Shown piece after piece: positions 1 through 61,464 of a stretch of 64,000 nucleotides of DNA (position 1 is its first letter; each line of letters begins with the position of its first letter). The notes below the pieces were generated by a model. That model was not told the origin of the DNA and made no database searches. It worked only from the letters and a program-made list of their open reading frames with translations. A program made the translations under genes and the position numbers. This stretch comes from Phymorhynchus buccinoides (taxonomy: Eukaryota; Mollusca; Gastropoda; Neogastropoda; Raphitomidae): contig CM065684.1 of the NCBI GenBank assembly GCA_017654935.2, positions 53,131,882 to 53,195,881 on the forward strand, in the 5' to 3' direction.

Positions 1-40
1 TGAGGCTTAGGCTTGAGCCAGTCCCACACTATACTATGCT

Positions 41-258
41 CAGGGCTCCCAGGGACCCCCATTTGGGGGTCTATGAAGCACTAAAATTCTAAAGGACCCA
101 ATAAAAGAATGTGCAGGGGGTCCCAGGGATGCACTAGAAAAATTTGTTTTAGCATTCGCAATGCCACTGGGACCCTCTATCCCACCTCTGGGACCCTCTA
201 TTCTGTAAGTGAAGGAGTCCCTGGGACCCCTTGATTTGCAGGATGATTGGGTGCCCTG
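41..258. mobile_element. 218-bp MITE with CAGGGCTCCC inverted ends (copy 1)
   Basis: The ends are CAGGGCTCCC on the left and GGGTGCCCTG on the right, flanked by a TATGCT direct repeat (35-40 and 259-264). An inverted copy of exactly the same length lies at 32222-32439. There is no coding capacity. CAGGG...CCCTG ends recall hAT elements, but the 5-6 bp target duplications are not the usual 8 bp, so the superfamily is left open. Confidence 0.7.
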
Positions 259-297
259 TATGCTATTACTAAGATGACCTAACCTGGTATAAGACTA

Positions 298-1620
298 AGA
301 CTCGTAAGAGGCCCCATCTACCAGTGGCTCACCAACTTCCTCACCCAAAGGCGTATGAAGGTGGTGGTAGAAGGAAAATCATCCGATCAAGTCACTGTGG
401 AATCTGGCGTGCCCCAAGGCACCGTTCTTGGTCCCATACTATTCTTATGCCACATCAACGACCTCCCGGCCTCTGTCAAATCCAACATCAGGCTCTTTGC
501 AGACGACTGCCTGCTCTACTGTGAAATAAGGACACAGGCAGACCATGAAACCCTGCAAGGCGACATGAAGAGACTGGAAACATGGGCTGAAGGGTGTGGC
601 ATGAGATTCAACACCAAGAAATGCTACATTATGAGTGCGGCATAGATCACCATGCCTCTAGATACCAGCTGGGAAACCACATATTGCAACAGGTTGACAC
701 CTACGTCTACCTCGGAGTAGAGCTAAGTAACAACTTGTCCTGGACAGCCCACATAAACAAGATCGCCAAGAAAGCAAACGCCAGCCTGGGCATGCTTCAA
801 AGGAATCTATGCTTCTGTCCTGGAAACTGCCGAAAGAACGCTTATGTCTCACTTGTTAGATCCCTCCTGGAGTATAGCTCCACCGTCTGGGAGTGGGACC
901 CATACCCGCAAGGCAAAATCAACAAGTTAGAAGGCATCCAGCAAAGGGCAGCCAGGTTCATCAAGCCAGATTACCGGTCCCGCAACCCAGGCTGTGTCAC
1001 TGCCATGCTTCAAGACCTCATCCTGCCCCCGTTGCAAGAAAGGAGAAGGCAACAACGTTTAACCTTTCTATATATATAACTAAGATCATAGAAGGGCACC
1101 TACCTAGCATTGAGGTAGAAAAATACCTAACATCCACACAAAACAAAAGACTCAGACCAACAAGATCGGAAAACCACGAAAACAAAAACATTGTCAAGCA
1201 ATTCGCAAGAAACAACAGGCGCTGCTACAACATCCAGCACTCAAAAACAACAGTGTTCAAAAACAGCTTCTTTCCCAGAACAACCAGGGAATGGAATGCT
1301 CTCAATGACAGTGTTGTTTCAGCTGGGTTGGTGGAGGCTTTTAAGAACCTCCTCCACCAGACCCCCAACCATATGTAAACAACACCCTTCCACCCCCTTC
1401 CTCAATCCCCACCCCTCACCCCATTCTTCCCCATTTTCCTCCACCACCACCCCATCGACAGAGCAACAAGATGATACAGAAATGCCTGAAGAAGGAGGAA
1501 GACAGAAAAAGACCAAGAGAAAAAGAATGGGGAATGAAAGATCAAGAAAGGAAAACAAGAGGAAGGAAGAATCAAGAAGAAAGAAAGATCAGGAACAAAA
1601 AAGAAAATAATAAGAATAAA
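298..1620 (+). pseudogene. 5'-truncated, frameshifted jockey-like non-LTR retrotransposon (reverse transcriptase C-terminal half)
   Basis: Three consecutive forward frames together read as the distal half of a LINE ORF2. The first (about 298-645) has the RT motifs GVPQGTVLGPILF and FADDC. The second (about 620-1079) has the thumb region, with YLGVELSNNLSW and a block reading QRAARFIKPDYRSRNPGCV. The third (about 1080-1378) gives the C-terminal block ending FPRTTREWNALND. At least two frameshifts and an in-frame stop make it dead. An A/G-rich 3' region follows to about 1620. The endonuclease and N-terminal RT are missing, as expected of 5' truncation. Jockey/CR1-type is inferred from motif style. 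Confidence 0.85.
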
Positions 1621-1860
1621 AAGATAATGAGATTAGGGAATAGGTGCTCTCCCCTAGTTTTTCATCGATAAATTGTCACAAAAGTGGCCCTTTCGACTAG
1701 TATTACACAGAAACGGAAAGAAAGAAAAGCTAAGCCTGGGCCAGGGAATGGGGCACATTGAAATTCAAACATAAAAGCTTATATCTGTGCATAAGAATCT
1801 AAGAAATAAAGAATGCTTGTTTTATTATTGTAAGAATGCTTATTTATTTATTTATTAATA

Positions 1861-1906
1861 TTTATGTTCTTTTTCTGTTTGTCAATCAAGAAAATCCCAC
1901 ACCAGC
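1861..1906 (+). promoter_or_regulatory. DHX57: Putative 3' splice site and 5' UTR before the DHX57 start codon
   Basis: A pyrimidine-rich tract ends in an AG at 1889-1890, 16 nt before the ATG. This suggests that exon 1 as called is the second transcribed exon and that a non-coding leader exon lies upstream. No promoter or leader exon could be identified in 1-1860. Confidence 0.45.
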
Positions 1907-48097
<46,191 letters not shown>

Positions 48098-48145
48098 TGC
48101 TGCCATCGTCATCATCATCATGTCTTACGTGATATTAACTTATAC

Positions 48146-50340
48146 AGCTGTCCCCGGGGCAGTCGCATCATTCACACCATCGTGGAGCTGATCACCACGC
48201 AGTGATGCTGACATCGTCAGCATCAGCATCATCATCATCTTACGTGATATGAACTTATGTAGCATCGTCATTATGATCATCATTATCGTCATCATTATTG
48301 TTGATGTATTGCATATCGTCTTCTTCTTCGATCGCTCAGACAGTTTCATGTCAGTTGTGAGCATAGATGCGTCATGGTGCCGTTATGCACGTAATTAAGA
48401 AATAGTTAGGCCCAGCATGTCCGACTTCGGCTGAAGAAATCTTTGTAAGAATTTATAGGGGGAAAAAAGGCAGGAGAATGGACCAGTGAGATAGAAAGAT
48501 AGCAGATGACAGTAAGCAAAGGGAAAAGGCAGAGTCAAAGAGAATGACAGAATTAGAGGCAGTTACAAGCACAGAACTTCCAGAAGGTGGGGGAACTATT
48601 TGTACAAGACCCCCCGGTATCCCCACGGGGGGCATCATCATATGTCTTACGTTATATGAACTTATGTAGCATCGTCATTATGATCATCATTATCGTCATC
48701 GTTATCGTCATCACTATTGTTGATGTATTGCATGGTATGTTCTTCTTCATCGATCACTCAGACAGTTTCCTGTCAATTATGAGCGCAGATGCGTCATGCT
48801 GCACTTATGCGCCTAACTAAGGAATAGTTAGGCCCAGCAAGTCTGGCTTCGGCTGGAGGAAATCGTTTTGAAAATGTTTTTTGAAAAAAAGGCAGGAGAA
48901 TGGACCGGTAAGGCAGAAAGATAGTAGATGACAGTAAGCAAAGGGAAAAGGCAGAGTCAAAGAGAGTGACAGATTAGAGGAAGTTACAAGCACAGAACTT
49001 CCAGAAGGTGGGGGAACTATTTATGCAAAAGACACCCCTGGTATCCCCACAGGGGGAATTGCATGATATGAACTTAAGCAGCTGTCCTTGGGACAGTTGT
49101 ATCATGAAGACCAGTGTGGAGCTTATTACCATGCAGTGACACTGTCATCGTCATCATTATCAGCATCATCATCATCGTCATCGTTGTTATTATCATCATC
49201 ATTATTGTTGAAGTCTTATGTGATATGAGCATATCGTCGGTGAAATTCAAAAACCTCGCATCTCAATTTTGGTAGTTTTGAGAAAAATGGAAAAAAACTT
49301 TTAAAAATGAACCGCATTGACCACAATTGATTAACTATGATGAATATGTTCAAGACATTGCGAGTTTAGTCCTGCATTTCGTTAAAATTACTTCTTTTTT
49401 AAAATTTAGACTTGAAAAGAACGATGGTTTTTGTCCTTAACTAGATCTGATTTTGGTACTTAACGAGGTTTTTTTCTATTTTCACCTCATTTACCCCAGA
49501 TAGAAAGTCGTTAAAGATGCAAGCTTTTGGTGGACGGGGGAATTGCATAATATGAACTTAAGCAGCTGTCTTTGGGACAGTTGTTTCATGAAGACCATTG
49601 TGGAGCTTATCACCATACAGTGACAATGTCTTCATCATCATCATCGTCGTCATCATCATCATCATCAATCGTCGTCGTCGTCATCATCATTATTGTTGAA
49701 GTCTTACTTGATATGAACTAATGTAGCTGTCCTCGCGGCAGTCGCATTATTCAAACCATTGTGGAGCTTATCACCACACAGTGACTCTTTCATTGTCATT
49801 ATCATCATCATCATCATTATCATTGTCGTTGTCATCATCATTGTCGTCATGCCCTGCCAGTGGCATGGATCTTTGCAGCTGCCAACAAGGTAGTCTGAAT
49901 ATGCCCTCCATTATGGAGCTTATCCATACACAGTGACTCTGTTGTCATTGTCATTACTGCCATCATCATCATCATCATTGTCGTTGTCATATCTGGCATG
50001 GATCTTTGCAGCTGCCAACAAGGTAGTCTGAATATGCCCTCCATTATGGAGCTTATCCATACACAGTGACTCTGTTGTCATTGTCATTACTGCCATCATC
50101 ATCATCATCATTGTCGTTGTCATATCTGGCATGGATCTTTGCAGCTGCCAACAAGGTAGTCTGAATATGCCCTCCATTATGGAGCTTATCCATACAGAGT
50201 GACTCTGTTGTCATTGTCATTACTGCCATCATCATCATCATCATTGTCGTTGTCATATCTGGCATGGATCTTTGCAGCTGCCAACAAGGTAGTCGGAATA
50301 AGCCCTTCATTGTGGAGCTTATCCGTACACAGTGACACTG
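48146..50340 (+). repeat. Chain of decaying copies of the terminal exon end
   Basis: 48146-48205 repeats CAGCTGTCCCCGGGGCAGTC to the stop almost perfectly. Weaker copies follow at about 49079, 49562 and 49727. A 133-bp unit repeated about four times (49860-50340) has a decayed version beginning GGCATGGATCTTTGCAGCTG, separated by CATCATCAT microsatellite. Copies keep GTGGAGCT(T/G)AT...CAGTGA. Confidence 0.85.
48310..49050 (-). mobile_element. Two SINE family A copies in tandem
   Basis: 48310-48630 and 48735-49045 share TTGATGTATTGCAT, CGCTCAGACAGTTTC, AAGCACAGAACTTCCAGAAG and CCCCCACGGGG-like ends. They were probably amplified together with the terminal-exon segment. Confidence 0.7.
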
Positions 50341-50632
50341 TCGTTGTCATTGTCATTACTGCCAGCAACAATCATCATCATCATTGACCCACTAGTATTA
50401 CATAAGATATTGTGTAAGAATGGGAGTACCCATTACTATCGCCCCACAAACACGACATTGTTTTGTTGTGGGGGGGGGGGGGTCTCTCCTGGCCATCTGG
50501 TATGGTGCCTCTATAAGAAATCAATGTCATCTTCTTTTCTTTGCTTTTGTTGTTGTTGTTGCCAGTTTGTTTTTAATGGCTTCCTTACTAGAAAGAATCT
50601 GTTCATTGATTTCTAGTTTTTGATAAAGTCGA

Positions 50633-50638
50633 AATAAA
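50633..50638 (+). terminator. DHX57: Candidate polyadenylation signal AATAAA
   Basis: First clear AATAAA with a T/G-rich stretch (GTTGTTATTTTTC) downstream; it would give a 3' UTR of about 2.5 kb. Alternatives are at 51079 and 52633. Not verifiable without transcripts. Confidence 0.35.
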
Positions 50639-50654
50639 AGTTGTTATTTTTCAT

Positions 50655-50770
50655 TATTTCCCCATGGTAACACAGTACACAGTGATAGTCAAGTAATATT
50701 ATTACTCTAGTGTTACTGTGTTGCCATGGGGAAAGAGGGAAAACTAACAACTTTACTGTGTTGCCATGGG
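50655..50770. repeat. Inverted repeat with CCCCATGGTAACACAGTA
   Basis: CCCCATGGTAACACAGTA at 50660 is mirrored by TACTGTGTTGCCATGGGG at 50712-50729, which is repeated at about 50755. A related piece is at about 53781. Confidence 0.7.
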
Positions 50771-51124
50771 GAAAGAGGGCAAACTAACAACATTCATTTC
50801 GACCTTTAGACTGAAATCTGTTTTGTTTGTGGAAAAGATCAGATGACACTGTGCATCAAAGTTGAGTTCTTCGGCAGATGTTTGTCTGGAAATGTAAGTG
50901 AAATAATGAACGACAGACTGTTTTCCAAAGTGTACAAGGTCCTTTCTAGTTTTGGTTCTTTGTTGAAATAGAAGCGGCCCAGCTAGGGGGAAATGATCTA
51001 CTAATTTGCATAACACTCCGAGGAGGCTGTATTTGCATATACAAAATTGGACTTCTTCCAGCGTGATCCAACATCATCAATAAAGTTCCTGTGGTTTTTT
51101 TTAAAATGGTGTGTGCTATATTTA

Positions 51125-51368
51125 TTAACCCTTTCACCGCCAAAGTCGCATTTTAGCACCAGTGATTTAATACCTATGTCACTGAAAGGCATCAAAATGG
51201 GGTCTAGTATCCAAAGATCCTATTGTCTTAGTTTTGGGAAGTAAGGATAGACCTAATTTTATGTATGTCACAGAAGAATCCCCGATACTGCAGATGGATT
51301 TTGTTCCCTTCCCAGGTAAATTTAATGGAAATATTTTGCTGAAATATGGCTGGCGGTGAAAGAGTTGA
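51125..51368. mobile_element. piggyBac-type MITE, family C, reverse copy
   Basis: TTAACCCTTTCACCGCCAAA left; GGCTGGCGGTGAAAGAGTT right. Confidence 0.72.
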
Positions 51369-51830
51369 TAACACTGCTGGAGAAAAGAAGATCAAATATG
51401 GATTGTGAGGAGTATGCAGTGAACTTTGTGTGTGTGGTGTGTTGTTCTTCAGTTTAACGTCCTTCCGTTAAAAGTGATTCAGACAGTTGTGTGTGTGTGT
51501 GTGTTTCTTTGTGGAAGAAGAGTAAAATGGAGAAAGGAAGGGAAATGGTTTGAAGATTATTTGTTCAATGCACCAACATTTTCAAGGTTTCAGAAAGGAA
51601 TCTGGATGTTGCACAAGGTTTTTGTTGTTGGTGGTGGGTTTTTGTTGTGTTTTTTTTAAATTTGTGAACGATTATTTATAGTGCAACACTTTGTCTTTGG
51701 TTCCTAAAAAACATTTTCTTAGAATGTGAGCTATTTTGAGATCAGGCTCTAATACTTAGCTGGCAATGATTCAAATCTTTCTCTGGTCATTTATTGAAAC
51801 TATTTTCGTTGACTAATTGGTTGATTTTTG

Positions 51831-52209
51831 GTAAAGGTAAAGATGTGCCACCCCCCCTGCATTTCTCGGTTAATTGTGTTTTTCCGTTTTTGCCTTTCTT
51901 ACCATACATAAAGCTGTATTTTAGGAACATTTTCAGCTAATTCTCTTTTTGGAATACTAACCCTAACCCTAGCCCTAAACCTAACCCTACCCCCCACAAT
52001 GTACTGCAGTACACCGCGATTTGTCACAGTTGTGGTTTGTTGCGTTTTTCCGTCTTATAGGGTAGGGGTAGGGATAGGGTTAGTATTCCAAAAAGGTTAT
52101 TAGCTAAAAAGGTTCCTAAAATACAGCTTTATGTATGGTAAGAAAGGCAAAAACGAAAAAATACAATTAACCGAGAAATGTAGGGGAGGTGGCACATCTT
52201 CACCTTTAC
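51831..52209. repeat. 379-bp palindrome with telomere-like repeats at the inner ends of its arms
   Basis: The left arm from GTAAAGGTAAAGATGTGCCA is mirrored by the right arm ending TGGCACATCTTCACCTTTAC; the arms are about 150-160 bp. The inner ends carry CCCTAACCCTAGCCCTAAAC on the left and GGTAGGGATAGGGTTAG on the right, around a ~60-bp spacer containing GTACTGCAGTAC. Confidence 0.9.
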
Positions 52210-52955
52210 TTGATTTTTTTATGCATGCATGAATTTGGAGGAATTATGCTTTTGAAGAAGCTTTCAGAATTATTTATTTTTCAGAAAAGTTGTTGAAGTA
52301 TGTGACGTTATGTGCCTAACTATTTGCTGCAACGGTTAATTAGCAGTTATTAAACGATCTGTTTGTAATGTGTGTGTTTTTCATATTCTCAGTTGATGAC
52401 TTATCTGTTGTTGATGAAGTACTTAGTTGCAAGACAAGTTTAAAATGCATTGAATGAATGATTAAAATGTGTTTAATTACTGTATGTCAATTTGGTGATC
52501 TTGTGGTTGGTGACATTTAGACTTTGGGAAATATGGCGTAACATTTACACTGTCACCATTATGAATCTGGTTTGTGTGGCGGACATTGTGATGCTTTCAA
52601 GATGAACATGGATCACTCTCATAAGAGAGTGCAATAAATATGTCATTAATTTGATTATAAAGTGCATGTGTTTGTCTTTAGGAGAATGTCTTCGTCACAA
52701 ACAACATTGCACCAACCGTACTGTTTTGCCTGTGATTGTTTTTACACCATAAAGCATGTTTTAACCGAATGTGATGATCTTGGTGAAATAAGGGCGAAAT
52801 ATTTTGCAAAGATGCCCCTGCGTCTGCTTTTTAGAGAGATTTCAACGTTTGTGATATTTTTTTTTTTTTAAAGAAGTGAATATTTTGTTTACAAGATTTA
52901 GTTTAATTTTTTTAGAATATAGGTTTTGTCTGTTGAGCGTGTGAGAAATGCACAT
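52210..52955. other. Intergenic sequence, nothing recognised
   Basis: AT-rich. Contains AATAAA at 52633 and no supported ORF. Confidence 0.5.
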
Positions 52956-53323
52956 ACCGTAATTCGCAGACTATAAGCCGTAACTTTTTTTTAACCCCCC
53001 CCCTGGGGCTAGTAAACGTTACCAAAAGTGAAAGTAAACTCAACTCAGTGGCATCCTTGATTCAGACCTTTGATCTGAAATCACCTTGATTTCGGTATAT
53101 TTTTTACAAAATGACAATCTGTTTCGGGATCCGACACTTTCGTTTTGGCAGTCAACACACCCGCGATCTACTCTCGACTCAACCGGAAGCGGACATCATG
53201 CATTGCCACTCTTCCACGGCTTATGCTTTGATGCGGCTTATGCATGACTTTTTTCAGATTTTTTTTAAAGTAGGGGGTGCGGCTTATATTACGAAGCGGC
53301 TTGTAGTCCGTGAATTTGTTACA
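52956..53323. mobile_element. CCGTA-family MITE, reverse of the 41270 copy
   Basis: TACCGTAATTCGCAGACTAT left; GTAGTCCGTGAATTTGTTA right. The interior is complementary to 41270-41698. Confidence 0.75.
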
Positions 53324-54239
53324 CTCAGTAGATAGCTCTGAGATCACCTATTAATGGTGGACAGAGCTTGTCTCATCCAAATATCTATCTATTTGCACCA
53401 ACACACACCAAATGAATCAGTGAATTTGGTTACACTTCAACAATGAAATCTGTGAAATATCACTATCAGAAGTAATAAATAAACTTAAGTGAAATTTTAT
53501 GCGACAGTCATACATTTGCCAATTTCTTTCTTAATTAAGAGGGAGACCTTGGTGTAATTTGATAGTGTTTCATGCACCACTGACCACTCAAGCGTTATCC
53601 AAGAGTTCTTATCTTTAAAGCCAGTTGAGGATATTCTTTCACCGTCTTGTGAATGGGGAGAATAATAAAAACATGATCTGTATCTGCTTAAACACCTTCA
53701 TTAACTTGAAACGTTAATGAGTTGTTTCCAAAAGGAAACATATCAGGTAAAGTTTGAAGTACCTGTTATTTTTCACCCTTTCCCCATGGTAACACGGTCA
53801 TATGCTCATGGGTGAAAGTAGTTCAGGAGTGTGGCTTCTGAAATCAGGATTGAAAAAGCTGAAGGAAAGAGTCTTCAGGATTGGCCATCTTGTCATCCGG
53901 AACCACGGCAAATACACTGAAAAGAAAGACTAACATCCGGTCCCTTTTCCCTATATGAGCAGTGAGGACAGAAACACTGGTTATGTCCCTTTTAAACGTG
54001 ACACATTTAGGTTACATGAACACTTTTTTTTCAAACTTGAGAGAGTTATCTTTTCATGAGTCAGTTATACTTTGGATAACTACCCCACTAACGATAACTC
54101 TATCAGCCCGGCTCGTTGTAAAGTAGTCCATCTTACGCTTTTAGAGTCTTTGACCATGGTCTTATAAAATTAAAGGTGATAGACATGCAATTCTAAAAGA
54201 TATTTAGTCTTTATTATCAATATCTGTATTGTTATAAAT
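53324..54239. other. Intergenic sequence, weak repeats only
   Basis: 53830-53910 resembles 33960-34040 (GAGTCTTCAGGATT... CGGAACCA). No coding signal. Confidence 0.45.
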
Positions 54240-55345
54240 TTGGGACTTTCCAGGTGTTGCACTGCCTCCGAGCATTGTCTCCAGGATCGCTCCTACCATC
54301 TTTATTATCCACCAATGTTCCACATGTGTCTGTTCCAGACCGGAGGACGTTCAACAGATTTTTCTTTCATGCAATTCTAACACCACCCCCAACTATCCTG
54401 CATACACAGACACCCCACCCATCCTGCAGACACATTGGAAATTATTTTTAATGCGGTCACCACTTCAGGATTGGGAAGATTCAGAGAACATTGAAAGGTG
54501 TCATTTCAGGATTGAGAGAATGTTTTACTTTCATGCATGTATACTAGTAAGTCATTACTAGCAAATGTCATGGGGGGGAAGTGAAAAATAATGTGTACTT
54601 CAACCATTACGTTACCCAAAATATAATCAACATGTCTTTGTTTTTCCATCTCTTCTGCAAAATTAAGGAGAAATCGGAATGACTATCTCAATCGTCTTTA
54701 AAGTTAAATTTAAAAAAACAAAAAAATGGGTAAATACCTAAACACACCATCTCATGAAAATCTGTCCACAACATTTTTGTTTAACTAGCAGATACAGACA
54801 GTTAAATAGAAAACCTGCAAAGACAACATCAAAGCCTTCAAACAAGGTAATACAGTGGAACCTCCCTTATAAGACCTTCAAAAATCATCCAAAATGAGGT
54901 CTTATAAGGGAGGGGTCTTATAAGGGAGGTAATTTTAATACTTACAAAGAAGAGCAATGTATCAGAAAAGTAGGTCTTATGTGGGAGGGAGTCATAATGG
55001 GAGGTCTTATAAGGGAGGTTCCACTGTAATGATAATAATGCATAGTATTTATTTAGCGCCTTTCTTGAAAATTAAACTCAAGGCGCTCACAGTCATTGAT
55101 TCACAAGCAGATGTGCTAACATAGACAACCATTCTGATTCTCCCACATTCGTCCGTCTTGTTAACATGGTACGATTTGATGACTCAGGTTTTATGCGGAT
55201 CACCGCTACAGCTATCTGTATTAATTTTTTTTAAATCGGGACTTTACTGGTTTCGTACTGCCTCCAGTATCGTTCCCACCATATTTGTATTTACAAGTGT
55301 CCCATATGTGTCTGATTCAGACCAAGAGGACGTAAAACTCCATTT
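54240..55345 (+). mobile_element. Two SINE-like family E copies
   Basis: 54240-54345 and 55225-55335 share GGGACTTT, CACTGCCTCC-like and CCCATATGTGTCTG blocks with 9850-9982 (reverse). Confidence 0.5.
54853..55026. mobile_element. pogo/Tigger-like MITE, intact
   Basis: CAGTGGAACCTCCCTTATAA left and TTATAAGGGAGGTTCCACTG right, flanked by TA at both ends; 174 bp. Confidence 0.8.
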
Positions 55346-55400
55346 TCGTTCGTTTTATGCGGATCCTGGTGAATGAAGGGGCATGTGTGAGTGGAATGGG

Positions 55401-55690
55401 GAGGTGCTGTGGCTGAGTGGCCAGCCATTTTTCGTCTAAAAACGTCCATCAAACTTGCCTGGACTGCGATACTGGGGATTCATTTATGCCATGCGCAACA
55501 TTAGGCCTATCCTTATCTCCCCAAATTAAAAACAAAAGGTCTTTGGATAACAGATCCTGAATAACTGCTTTTTAACAATATGGCTGTTAAACCAGTGTGG
55601 TGCATAGTGGCGATGAAAGGGTTAGAATCGCCGGCTCATAATCCGACAGGTTTGCAGATCCGTGGTTCGAATCCCTTTCGGTCTGGTGTT
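55401..55690 (+). mobile_element. tRNA-derived SINE split by a family C MITE
   Basis: A box TGGCTGAGTGG at 55410-55420, then MITE C sequence (55421-55623, from CCAGCCATTTTTCGTC to GATGAAAGGGTT), then tRNA-like AGAATCGCCGGCTCATAATC and B box GGTTCGAATCC at 55664-55674. The MITE has lost its first ~15 bases. Confidence 0.75.
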
Positions 55691-55734
55691 ATCGTATAAT
55701 AAAAAGGTAAAGTCTGTCTGTGTGTCTGAAACAC

Positions 55735-56490
55735 AAAACAGGCCTTATAACTCCGCCGTTTTTCGACCGAACCGCTTCAAATTTGCTGTCAGGCTTGCTG
55801 TGGTCGGGGCAAAGCCTGGCAGCAAATTTGAAGAGAATCGGGAGAGAGCGTCACTCTCAGAGCAGCACCAACGGGAAACAGGGCCTTATAACTCCGCCGT
55901 TTCTTAACCGAATCGCTTGCTGTTACCGTTACTATGGAGAGCGCATCACTCTCAGAGCAGCGCCAACAGGAAACGGGGCCTTATAACTCCACCGTTTCTT
56001 AACCGAATCGCTTCAAATTTGCTGTACTCAGCGTTACCAGTACTTGGCGTTACCGTTACTAGGGAGAGCACGTCACTCTCAGAGCAGCGCCAACAGGAAA
56101 CGGGGCCTTATAACTCCGCCGTTTCTTAACCGAATCGCTTCAAATTTGCTGTACTCAGCGTTACCAGTACTTGGCGTTACCGTTACTAGGCGTTACCGTT
56201 ACTAGGGAGAGCGCGTCACTCTCAGAGCAGCGCCAACGGGAAACGGGGCCTTATCACTCTGCCGTTTCTTAACCGAATTGCTTCAAATTTGCTGCCAGGC
56301 TTGCTGTGGCCGGGACAAAGCCTTGCAGCAAATTTGAAGAGGATCGGGAGAGCGCGTCACTCTCAGAGCAGCGCCAACGGGAAACGGGGCCTTATAACTC
56401 CGCCGTTTCTTAACCGAATCGCTTCAAATTTGCTGTACTCAGCGTTACCAGTATTTGGCGTTACCGTTACTAGGCGTTACCGGTACTCGG
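55735..56490. repeat. Tandem array of ~120-bp units with an internal hairpin
   Basis: Each unit has GGGCCTTATAACTCCGCCGT, TTCTTAACCGAATCGCTTC, AGCGTTACCAGTACTTGGCG and CACTCTCAGAGCAGCGCCAA. Two units (55788-55833 and 56284-56337) contain a hairpin, CAAATTTGCTG(C/T)CAGGCTT mirrored by AAGCC(T/T)GCAGCAAATTTG-like sequence. Forward ORFs here are periodicity artefacts. Confidence 0.85.
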
Positions 56491-56502
56491 CGTTGCGCTA
56501 GT

Positions 56503-56640
56503 AATAATAATAATTATGGATATTTATATAGCGCTATACTCCAGGGAACTCAGAGCGCTCAGTACATGTACATGTGTTGTATGTATGTTTGTGTTTTACG
56601 TCCTCTCGACCTGGGAAGGCACATATGGGACATTTGTACT
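56503..56640 (-). mobile_element. LINE/SINE tail and family E fragment
   Basis: An AAT run with ATTTATATAGCGCTATACTC, then TTTTACGTCCTCTCGACC...CACATATGGGACATTTGTAC (family E reverse). Confidence 0.5.
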
Positions 56641-57650
56641 GGGTTAGTATGAGAAACTAAAAATAAAACGGGACAAAACGTAAAAAGACAAAACGAGGAC
56701 GCAGACAATACATAAAGAATGAGAGGGGAATTCTGATTGTTGTAAAAAAATGTAAAATGTATAAAATAGTTATTTGTGTCAGATGACACTGATTAAATTT
56801 ACTACGTTTAGTTAAGATTTTAGTTTTAAAAATTCTTTTTGTTGTCTGTCACCCAACCGAAACCACATCTCCCCCCGAGATTGAATGTACATGTATTGTG
56901 TCTTGGAAAAAGACACTCTACTCCCATTTCCTCACTCTACCCAGGTGTGAATGGGTAGGACTATCCATCTTCGCATGGGGAAAAGTCCTTTGGATAATAC
57001 TTAAAACTGGAGTCCCATGTGCGAAAACATCCACAAGATCTTGCTCACAGGTTAAAGCTCACATTCCATTGGTGGTAGGAAATCTCGCCAGAGGGAAATT
57101 CGTCCGGGTAATAGACGATTTTTGGAAAAAAAATAGGGGAGAGCACTTCGTGAAAATGTTGTTTACCTCCATTACTCGGTCAAATACCATAGCAACAATG
57201 GCGTTGCACGTTGAAGCTTGAAACCGCAGGATGCGAGTCAGCGACTTGCAAACATTTTTTTAAGAAAAATGAGGGATGGCCAGTTACTACAAAGTGATAA
57301 AACTTGCAAACTTGCAAACTGTGACATAAAAATATAAGTTACATCAATTTTAGAAGTGACGCACTACGTTCTACATGCTGTGTGTCTCATCAAACACACG
57401 AAGCGAGGGCTGGGAATTTACCTGATAGAGTAACTTCCCCTGTTTGACCGATTGAATTAGGCGAGATAACTCCCACACACCATGAAATTATTCCCCTTAA
57501 TTATTTCCAATTCCTAGGGGGGGGGGGGGGGGGGAGTCAATGGAAATGGTGTGCGTGGGGCAGGATAAACATCCCCAATCAGGAGAAGGAGGAGGAGGAA
57601 GTGTTCATATATGGCTTTTGACAGATTTTCATTGCATTGCCAACAGTCCT
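56641..57650. other. Intergenic sequence, nothing recognised
   Basis: No coding signal beyond a 107-codon + ORF (56898-57221) without recognisable motifs. G run at about 57519-57534. Confidence 0.5.
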
Positions 57651-57651
57651 T

Positions 57652-61270
<3,619 letters not shown>

Positions 61271-61464
61271 CCTTCACTGATATCTAAACATCATAGTCGG
61301 ACATAGGCCTACCGACATGCATTGCATCTCGTGTGTCCAAATCATATTGATGAAGCATATTATTACAGTCGATGTCAAGACTGACGTGGAGGTGCTGAGC
61401 GTGAGAGACTGGATTATTCATGGTAGACTGCGCTTATTTCTGGAGACAAATCATTCCAGTCGCA

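Noticed and set aside
51958..52090. True telomere or chromosome end
   Set aside because: Only a few degenerate CCCTAA motifs inside a palindrome, with ordinary sequence on both sides.
55662..56501. Several + ORFs of 65-88 codons with repeated GLITPPFLNRIA-type peptides
   Set aside because: Periodic translation of a ~120-bp tandem repeat; no start context or conservation.
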